The notes under the pieces are model-generated. The model saw only the letters and a list, made by a program, of their open reading frames with translations, searched no databases and had not been told where the DNA came from. Shown one piece after another: positions 56,193 to 64,000 of a DNA stretch of 64,000 bases. The stretch's first letter is position 1; each line of letters begins with the position of its first letter. The translations under genes and the position numbers were made by a program. Source of the DNA: Leptidea sinapis (lineage: Eukaryota; Arthropoda; Insecta; Lepidoptera; Pieridae); assembly GCF_905404315.1 (NCBI RefSeq), contig NC_066269.1, forward strand, positions 1,860,001 through 1,924,000. The letters run 5' to 3'.

Positions 56193-57587
56193 CTAATTAT
56201 ATCTCGTTCTCTTATTAGGTACCTCTTCTACTGCTTCTAACACCTTAATACGGACCCCACATATCTCTGCTCCATGCAAAGCTTTTATTGCCGTATTAGC
56301 AGATTCTTCAGTAGCATACCTAGCAAAGCCTACTGTTTTATTGGGTAGTGTGTAGACATTAATAAGATTTCCAAACCGGCAGAAGACATCACGAAGAGCA
56401 GTCAATGGAGGGGGCTGGGGTTTGCATACTAAAAAGCATCTTTTAGCTACTGGGCTATCAATATCTGCTAGTGGTTGTGTAGGAGGCAACTCTAGACTAC
56501 AGTAATTTAAATCATTTACATCTAGGTTATCATCATTGAATCCTGTTGTTGCTGCTTTAATTAGTTTTGAGGCTTCTGCAATTGCCTGTGCTAACTGAGC
56601 TAAATCAGGTGTGTCTGACTTTTTTGCAGAATTAATTGCACCTCTCAATTTGTTGTAAGATTTAGAAAAATTAAAAGAACTTTCTTCATACCCTGCAAAC
56701 TTCATATATGCAGGTTTAACAAAAATCCTTTGCCCTGGGGGATATTCAAACTCATGCAATTGTTCTAGTGCATATTCCGCGGATACTGGATTAGAGTACT
56801 CCACAGTACCTCTGTTGCAGTTTCTAACTAAGTCAAGTTGGAGTCTACACCTAATCATACCGGGTATAATACTGAAAAGTCTGGCAGCATGCACTTCCAT
56901 TAGATCTGGGCTACACATAAAGTGTAGTTGAGTAAAGCCTCTCGGTTGAATATTCATCATTGATAAAATAGTACTCCTTGATGTTAAGGAATTAAGATTT
57001 GATTCAAACATTGTTTCTCGTCTCTTCTGAGTTTTCGGGCTGGCAAAGATAGGTCGATACTTTCTATCACAATGTTCATATGCAAGTGCTGCTTCAGAGA
57101 ACCTTTGATATTTCACATATGCAAAACCTTTACTCTGTCCTGTATTTCTATCTGTCATTACCTGAATGCCTTCAATGAATCCAAAATTCTTAAAATCATT
57201 ATTAATGGTATCTTCTGAGACATCTTTTGAAATACTAATAAATAAGCGTTTGAATCTATCCATGTCATAATCATGAGATTGAATTTCAGAACGATTTGAA
57301 GCCACCAATATCTTGAGGGGCCGATGAGAATTAGAAATATTTTTTCCATTCATTGCTTCAAGAGCAGCAGCTGCTTCAGAGGTTCTTGAGAACTTAATAA
57401 AAGCAATTCCTTTTGGTTGACCCGTATTGCGGTCGATCGGCAGCTTTATATCCTCTATTGTACCAAATTTTAAGAAGGCATTTCTAAAATCTTCCTCAGT
57501 CAACTTACGCTCACATATAATAAATAATCTAGAATATACCGGGGTATCTTCAGAACGGTCATCGTTGCCCCAACGATTGCTATCCAT
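56193..57587 (-). CDS. RBM45: RBM45-like RNA-binding protein, single exon
   Basis: An intact 464-codon frame from the first ATG, close to the 476 aa usual for RBM45. It has several RNA-recognition motifs: RRM1 about residues 20-97 (RNP2-like LFIICE, RNP1 KGIAFIKF), RRM2 about 113-190 (RNP2-like RLFISI, RNP1 KGFAYVKY), a more divergent RRM-like unit about 216-300 and a last RRM about 382-455 (CFLVCK, VGFARY). The CDRKYRPIFASPK stretch after RRM2 and the basic end NKRTRYN match RBM45. Vertebrate RBM45 binds RNA in the nucleus and has neural roles; here only the family is inferred. An AATAAA occurs on the minus strand at 56181-56176, 12 bases after the stop. Unlike the multi-exon vertebrate gene, it is intronless here. 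All motifs are intact, so it is not a dead retrocopy. Confidence 0.9.
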   Translation of the reverse strand: MDSNRWGNDDRSEDTPVYSRLFIICERKLTEEDFRNAFLKFGTIEDIKLPIDRNTGQPKGIAFIKFSRTSEAAAALEAMNGKNISNSHRPLKILVASNRSEIQSHDYDMDRFKRLFISISKDVSEDTINNDFKNFGFIEGIQVMTDRNTGQSKGFAYVKYQRFSEAALAYEHCDRKYRPIFASPKTQKRRETMFESNLNSLTSRSTILSMMNIQPRGFTQLHFMCSPDLMEVHAARLFSIIPGMIRCRLQLDLVRNCNRGTVEYSNPVSAEYALEQLHEFEYPPGQRIFVKPAYMKFAGYEESSFNFSKSYNKLRGAINSAKKSDTPDLAQLAQAIAEASKLIKAATTGFNDDNLDVNDLNYCSLELPPTQPLADIDSPVAKRCFLVCKPQPPPLTALRDVFCRFGNLINVYTLPNKTVGFARYATEESANTAIKALHGAEICGVRIKVLEAVEEVPNKRTRYN

Positions 57588-57953
57588 AGTTACAAAGGTA
57601 ATTATAAAGCTTTAATAATACCAATATATAAAAATAATGTATATAACTTGAATGCGAATTACCAATATTGCCAATTGGGTGCAGACTGCAGCATACTGCA
57701 CAGCGCACTTATTGTGTGACACCTAAAACATTAAATAAACTACAGTTAATGTGAATTAATACTTCCGTTACGTTGGTTATTAATTATGCAAAAAAATATT
57801 TAAACAAGTTGTAATACAAATATATTAATGTATTATAATGTTGAATAATATGTACAGCCTAGCAATTAGCGAAACTCTGAAAAAGCGATTGTTTGTAATT
57901 TGTATCATTGACATTGTATGAAAATTGAAAAAAAAAGAGTGCAGTCATTGACA
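57588..57953. other. Intergenic region between RBM45 and the I-like LINE
   Basis: It should hold the RBM45 promoter, but no specific element could be identified. The last 13 bases (57941-57953, GCAGTCATTGACA) recur at 63347-63359. Confidence 0.5.
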
Positions 57954-58225
57954 TTTTTTTTTTGGTTCTGTTCGTCCATCTGGACAGGCAAAGAGGTCAA
58001 AAGCCCATACAGCCAAGTCTTCATTTTTATTTTTCTATTCTTCACGTTACACAGCTTGTTCAAAGTCAAGCTAAGTTTTATATAATCTTCATCTTCAAAC
58101 ATAAATAGTACAATTTCCCATAAAAGTAGTATTTCGTGTTCTTCATGTTTCATTTTCTTCATATACATATAGGTTCGCATGAAAGGCCGAAGCCAAGTCT
58201 TTTGTTGATAATATTCTTGTTCCAA
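57905..58225 (-). other. 106-codon frame in the LINE 3' region, unassigned
   Basis: The frame has 'KTWLRPFM', Met/Glu-rich and 'EDEDYIKLSL' segments, faintly like PIF/Harbinger transposase N-termini. It lies partly in the 3' region of the I-like LINE and runs past its inferred end. I would not call it a gene. Confidence 0.2.
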
Positions 58226-58504
58226 TTAAGATCAAGCTTAGCCCCTTATTTTTAATAATAAACTTTTACCATATAATACTAAAATATAAATCTCATATAT
58301 GTTATAAGAAATATATACATGAATTATAAATAATAATGATGAATATTAGTTTAATATAATTATAAGATAATATGAAACTAATTTAAGGTATATATTTACA
58401 TTTATACATTAAAATTTACATTAAAGTTAAAGTCCAATAATAATTTAAGGACGAATATGTTTTAAGTCTGTGTAAGGGATTGTGTCAAAAGCCAAGACGT
58501 ATTT

Positions 58505-61500
58505 TCAAATTTCGCCTACCTTTGAAACTATATATTTGTAAAGCGGCACGAAGCAGTCATAAGTTTTCAATAACTGCTGTAGTGAGCGCGGGATGTCTTC
58601 AGCATTCTTATAAATATCCAAGAGGCAGTCTATCAATGTAAATCTTTGAAGATTATATTGGGGACAGTCAAAGAAAATGTGATCAAGAGTTTGGATGGAT
58701 AAATTACAGAATTGACAAGTTGGAGAATCTAAAACACCAATCCTAAATAAATGAGCACCACTACGAGAATGTCCCAGACGTAACCGACAAATTATGGTGT
58801 AAAATTTTCTGTGTAAGTATTTTTTCTTTTCAACAAACCAGGGAGGAGAGATTTCGTTTTTAATGTCGGCTAACCATTTGCCCTTTGTTTGAACAACTTG
58901 TTGCCAATAATTCTGAAAGTCTTGCAAGAATGTACCTTTAAAATGAGACAGTGCATCTGTGTGTGGTATGGGAATGTTCAAAGCAGTATGTATCTGATTA
59001 CTATTCATAATAGATTTAGCAAGATAATCAGCTTGTTCATTTCCTTCCACACCTGTGTGTCCAGAATGGAAGGAGTCCCGAATAAAACAATATCTTTTGT
59101 CAGGGATAAGCATTGATATTTGTCTCTAATATTGTAAATGATGAAATTAGTTGTAACATTACATTTAAGATATTGTAAAGCTTTTAAAACACTCATGCTA
59201 TCTGTTATAACGATCCAATTAAATTATAAAATTATTAATTATATGACTGTTCTCCAATATATTCTAGAGCAGCATATATGGCAGCACATTCTGCTGTGTA
59301 TATACTAGCCAAGGTATTTAACCTATGACCAAACCCACTCCGCAGTTGTATGTCATAAACTGCCATAGAGACAGCAGTATTACTTTTAGATCCATCAGTA
59401 TAAAGTTGGTTATAATTTTGCCACTCTGACAGCATACTATATACATCTTCCTTATATTTTAATGATTCATTAATAATTATTTTAATAGGTGTATATTTTG
59501 AATTATAAGAATAACATGGCCAAGGAATACTAGAAAATAGATTATGATCACAAGAAAAATGTAACAAATCAGAGATGCCTTCTACTTGATAGTAGGAATT
59601 ATTGTCAGTTCGGTTAATATAGTCCTGTATCTTTAATAAGAGCAGATGATTATTAATAGAAGTTAATTTGAGAAAGAATTTTGTTTGTAGATATTTGAAT
59701 CTTAGAGCTAGTGGGGGAATATTACATTCTACTTGTAATGATATAATAGGAGTAGACCTAAAAGCGCCTGTTATGATCCTTAAGCATTTATTTTGTATTT
59801 TTTCTAATTTATTCACTAATGTAATTACTCCACCATAACAAAAGAAGGCATACTCAAAATGGCTACGGACTAATGACTTATATAGTGTTAGCAAGATGTG
59901 TGGGTCTGCACCCCAATATGTACCAGCTAATGATTTCAGAATATTGCCTATTTCCCATTGAATAGGCCTTTAATGCTCGATTTTCTAATATTTCAACATA
60001 TTTGTGCCATCTAAAATTACTTAAAAACATAAACTCCTAAAAACTTTATTGAATTATCTATTGAAATTTCCTGAGTACCATAATATATTTTTGCATCTCT
60101 TATTCTTATAGAATGCTTTGAAAATATTACTACTTTGCTTTTGTCAATACTGACCTCAAGACTAAGATATTGAAAATAAAGCTCCAATTTTTTGAGTGCT
60201 ACATTAAGATCTAACACATCATATGATAAATTAAGTCCTGAACTATACACTTCTAGATCATCAGCAAATTGGAGGTTAGAAACTCTATTACCCAAAACAA
60301 TATTTATTTGATTTATGTAGATTATAAAGAGCAATGGACTCAAAATTCCGCCCTGCGATACGTCTCTATATGAATATCGAGGACCTATTAATTGGTTATT
60401 GACTCTAACATAAAGTTTACGACCATGCAAGAAATTGAAAATCCAACTAACAGTTTTTTCAGGGACATTTAAGGATAGAAGAATGGATGATAATTGTTCT
60501 AAATCAACATTATTAAATGCTTCTACAACATCCAAAAAAACACCAGCCTATATCTTATTGTCAATCTAGGCACTATGGATGTCAAGACATAAATGCCGTA
60601 TACTCTCACAAGCAGAACGACCACATCGAAATCCAAATTGATTATTAGGTAAGAGGTTGTTACTTTCAATATAAAATATTAATCTCTGTTTTATTAATTG
60701 TTAAAAAAATTTACCAACACATGAGCTTAGTGTGATAGGACGATATGAATCAGCTGAACTAGAATCTTTCCCATGCTTTAAAATTGGAATTGGACAGTCT
60801 GTTTTCCATTCTTCTGGAATAGTGGAGTTCTTCCATAGGAGATTTAATATTTTAAGAAACTTATTTAAGTTAGAAGAGTTTAGGAGTTTAAACATTTTAT
60901 AGGAGAGCCAATGGTTAACACCAATGAAACAGCATTGGTGTTAACCTATTTATGGTGGAGCAAAAATCTGTCCAGGATTTACGATGTTCAAGTCTTAATA
61001 TACATTTTTTCTTTGCTTGAGCTTGCTTAAAATGAATGTAGTTTTGGATATTACAATTTGATTTGAATAACAGATAAGCCTGTTTGCAATCATCTACCAT
61101 AGTACATTGCCCATTCCACCAGGGAAGTTGTCGCTTTCTTCTAGGTAGATTAGTAATATTGTTACAGTGGTAGTTGGTTTTAGGTACTGAATTTTCTACC
61201 GCTCTAAGAATTATGGAACAGAAATTATTGTAAGACTTCTGTAGATTACAATAATTTATATCAAATTGTTTTAACAAGTCATTTACTAAGTTTTCATATT
61301 GGTCCCAATTTACTATTTTCAGATTACTGTGTGGAGGAATGTTGGATGGAATTGAAGAAGATTCAGTTTCCGACACTACCATGGAAAATTTTGTGATTGT
61401 AGGCAAGTGATAGCTGCCCAAAGAGTCCTGATGAACTTGCCATTCACAGCACAGGAATAATGAAGATGATACTATTGTTAGATCTAGTCCATTTGGTCTC

Positions 61501-61994
61501 CAAGAATTAGTACCCACTGTAGTTGGTTGATCATTATTTAAGAGCAATAAGTCATTATCGTCCATTACATCCATGATGCCTCTACCTCTAGAATTGGTTC
61601 TATTACAACCCCAAATGGTATGGTGAGCATTAAAATCACCAGCAATTATTAGTGGTTTTGGAATACTATGCAACAGTCTATTAAATTTAGATTTGTCAAA
61701 GTTAGGTACACTGTTGCCAGGACTATAAAAGCTAACAATTGAGATGTCTTTTTGTTTGTATTTAATTTTGATTGCTACATTTTGCAAGGAGTTATCAGAA
61801 AATGTTTCTAACTTTTGAAAATAAATGCCATTTCTAACAAAAATTGCTACACCATTATTACCACAATAATTTCTTAGTATTGTATAACCTCTGATAGAAA
61901 ACTGTATATTTGGTTTAAGCCAAGTTTCTGATATAAGTGCTATGTGTATGTCCTGCTCATAAAGTAGGTTTTGAAGCTCAAGTCTGTTACTCAA
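58505..61994 (-). pseudogene. ORF2 of the I-like LINE (endonuclease, RT, RNase H)
   Basis: In order on the minus strand: the APE endonuclease (61994-60915) with 'ALISETWL', 'LIIAGDFNAHHTIWG', 'NGLDLTIVSS' and near the end 'GSYHLP', where the usual Asp before His is Tyr. The RT follows with 'SYRPITLSSCVGK', 'GGILSPLLFIIYINQI', the catalytic 'LQFADDLEVY' and 'KFLGVYV' (60895-60017). The connection 'SLVRSHFEYAFFCYG' starts near 59894. RNase H has 'LYTDGSK', 'AECAAIYAAL', 'ITDSMSVLKAL' and 'GHTGVEGNEQADYLA', i.e. all its acidic residues. A zinc-binding end 'CQFCNL...LDHIFFDC' lies near 58700. Frame changes near 60910, 60700-60535, 60010, 59950 and 59230 break it. Confidence 0.88.
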
Positions 61995-62123
61995 CAGACT
62001 TTGAGCATTCTACTGTACTATGTTAAGTTTGTGACAGTTGAATGTGACGTTTTATTTTTAATTTGTATGGTATCTTTAATAGCTGAACTAATTGCGTGTG
62101 AGCTAATGCTTTGATTCTGTGTT

Positions 62124-63158
62124 TTATTTAGTGTAATGACTTATTATTGATTCTGTGATTAGGTTCATTGCTCCTGGATTGGATAAAATTAAATTAATGA
62201 TGTCTTGTGTGTTCTCTGTCTTATTGAGTGATGGAAAGTTTGTTGGATGTTTAAATAAATCTGATAATGGTGTTTTACTTTTATTTTTACTATCCAATAT
62301 ATTTTTTTGTTTTATAGGGCATTGACCTGATACTGCAAGATGGTTACCTTTACAGTGCACACATACTGCTTTGTCAATAGGTATAGTATATAATCTTTAT
62401 ATGAATGATTTTCAGTGCAGATTGAGCAACACTGAGCATTCTTACAGAATTTAGCCAAGTGGTCAATCCTAAGGCATCGGAAACACTGCTTGATTGGCGG
62501 CACATAAGGTCGCACTGGTAGACGCTACATCTTTAAGTGAACGTAATCTGGGAGTGAAGTAGATGACGCAAAAGTAATAATGACTGCCTGTGTAGGTTGT
62601 AATATAAAACCACTATCGGATTTGTTTTTTTTCATTATACGCCGAACAGAAATAATTTTTTTTGTACGTGACAAAGATTTGAAATTTTTTTTTGTTGGAC
62701 ATATCAATGGGTACGGAGGAAATCACTCCAGACAATTCAGTGGCACCAGCTGGGATGGACGCCTTAATATTTTGTTCCCTTAAAAATGTCGTGTTGTCTA
62801 GGAATGTATTAGCCAAATTGGGTCGTTCAAACACTACTCCTATCTTATATTTGTTGAGTTTCTTAAGATATTTAATGCCTTTAATGAAGCGCGATAAGTA
62901 GCTACTAAGAGTTAGCATGTCACGACTACCAAATGGCTGTTCAGTGACACTCTCTATGAAGACTATAAATTCATGACCGGCACCTACGTCTTCCGGATAT
63001 CGGCGACAATAGTCGGCCAACCTATATGGCAAATAAAAGTCCTCGTGGTCTTCCAAAACTGTACGCGAATCTGAGTATTTGCTACTTTCAGAGGTGGAAT
63101 CTAAAATAGACTCACCTTTATCTCGTTCCGGCTTGGTTTTTTTCCGCCTTTTCGACAT
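62124..63158 (-). pseudogene. ORF1 (gag-like) of the I-like LINE
   Basis: Begins with a basic N-terminus (MSKRRKKTKPERDKG). The middle region resembles the LINE ORF1 core ('SLSRTKK', 'QAVIITFASSTSLP'). Three zinc knuckles follow: 'CFRCLRIDHLAKFC' (intact CCHC), 'CSICTENHSYKDY' (last Cys changed to Tyr) and 'CVHCKGNHLAVSGQC'. A frame change at about 62690 lies in an A/T run, a TAG at about 62524 interrupts the frame, and another frame change lies near 62360. ORF1 proteins of this type bind the element RNA. Inactive here. Confidence 0.8.
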
Positions 63159-63359
63159 CTCTTAGCACAAACCTAAATCACTAAATATATAGACTTTTAC
63201 TTATACTAAACAAATTAAATGTTAAACATATACAAATACTTATATACTTTTCAAAAATATGAGGATTATATATAATATAATAGAAATATTTAATTTTATA
63301 GTTAAAAAGACCGCCCTAAGCAATCAAGAGTTCCCGCGCTTTTTTCGCAGTCATTGACA

Positions 63360-64000
63360 CTTGACAGATTTTTTTTTTTATATTAATTCGTTCTTTCGAA
63401 CAGGCTATAGCCAGGGGCCTTACTGCCTTGTCGTTAGTATTTTCATTTCTTTGGTATTTATTATTTTCACTATTTTGTTTTACAAAAAGTCCAATCCAGT
63501 TTTCTCATTTCATCTTACATTATTTCCATTTTCCTTTTCCAATTATGTATATTCGATAGCGAATATTTATAGTAGTTTCTTTCATCAAATCCAACCCAGT
63601 CTTAAAGTCATCAGTTATTTTACCATTTCCGTTAATGTATAATTCTCTAAAGAATATTTTCCATATTTTCCTTTTAGTAAGTCCAAATCCAGTAATATAG
63701 TCTCTAATAATTTTCCCCTTTTCTTAAAGTCAAATCCAGTGTAATTTGCATAACTTTTTAGAATAATACCTACCTATTTACATTATCTGTTCAGTTCGCG
63801 AATTGCGCTATGCTATTACTAGTTGTATATGTACAAGTTATAACGTATTTACATAATTATAAACAAATTTACAACGTATGTATCTACAAATTACAATGTA
63901 TTTACAGTACTACATACAAATTTATACAAGGACATATAAGTTGATGTGTCCTTTAATAGATCTATTACTGAGAGCGGGATTATATTGGGTGCACCATATA
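63360..64000. other. AT-rich end of window with a recurring motif
   Basis: The word 'aagtccaaatccagt' recurs in slightly changed form at 63487-63500, 63586-63600, 63679-63693 and 63727-63740. The stretch 63369-63415 resembles the 3' end region of the I-like LINE near 57954-58000, so a second copy's tail may lie here. No gene is seen. Confidence 0.45.

Larger units (their letters stand above)
57954..63346 (-). mobile_element. I-like LINE, near full length but broken
   Basis: About 5.4 kb on the minus strand: gag-like ORF1 (63158-62124), then ORF2 with endonuclease, reverse transcriptase, RNase H and a Cys-rich end (61994-58505). GCAGTCATTGACA occurs directly on both sides (57941-57953 and 63347-63359), a candidate 13-bp target duplication. 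The left end starts with a T-run, the poly(A) of a minus-strand insertion. Having RNase H inside ORF2 points to the I clade. The borders are inferred from the duplication. The 550-base 3' region after ORF2 is longer than I would expect, so the left border is the less certain one. Confidence 0.7.

Noticed and set aside
1..64000. CRISPR arrays, bacterial operons, ribosomal RNA genes, viral integrations
   Set aside because: No regularly spaced direct repeats, no Shine-Dalgarno-led gene strings, no rRNA-like sequence, and no frame with virus-specific motifs were seen. All reverse transcriptases fit non-LTR retrotransposons.

Overview
This window looks like nuclear DNA from a moth or butterfly (Lepidoptera). 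It is AT-rich, its genes have introns with GT/AG borders, one nuclear tRNA gene carries internal Pol III boxes, and much of the rest is insect-type transposons: mariner, hAT, Helitron-like elements, RTE-, Jockey-, CR1/L2- and I-like LINEs, and short tRNA-derived repeats. The order assignment rests on the general look of these repeats and genes, not on any database search.

Host genes in order: tRNA-Lys(CTT) at 6522-6594 (+); a 1066-codon terminal exon of an unrecognised coiled-coil, otherwise low-complexity protein at 9211-12411 (+); a 140-aa unrecognised ORF at 16923-17345 (-); a three-exon gene of the C1orf131/DUF4602 family at 22091-23925 (-); a nine-exon SMYD3-type MYND/SET lysine methyltransferase at 28526-42909 (+), whose exons join exactly in frame to 479 codons plus stop; a candidate terminal exon of an unidentified gene at 55705-55833 (-); and a single-exon RBM45-like RNA-binding protein at 56193-57587 (-). 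These genes have no obvious common pathway and no operon-like layout.

Mobile DNA by region. 0-9 kb: a 1.24-kb long-terminal-inverted-repeat element, a hAT MITE with a perfect 8-bp target duplication, a Helitron-like element and several copies of a roughly 300-bp dispersed repeat (called repeat X here). 14-21 kb: repeat X, LINE fragments, a dead mariner and a decayed hAT element bounded by a perfect 8-bp duplication. 24-27 kb: a decayed IS630/Tc1-like transposase and a GC-rich Jockey-type RT fragment. 29-33 kb: an RTE-like LINE inside SMYD3 intron 2, itself split by a second LINE. 43-55 kb: a CR1/L2-like LINE, a mariner with its third catalytic Asp replaced, a LINE nested in an RTE, a 169-bp tandem duplication and a Jockey RT split by repeat X. 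58-63 kb: a nearly complete but broken I-like LINE with gag, endonuclease, RT and RNase H, flanked by a candidate 13-bp duplication.

I found no convincing new molecular system. The most useful leads are the uncharacterised large protein, the long-TIR element that also makes up most of one SMYD3 intron, the orphan terminal exon next to the intronless RBM45 gene, and the composite repeat present twice 19.6 kb apart.
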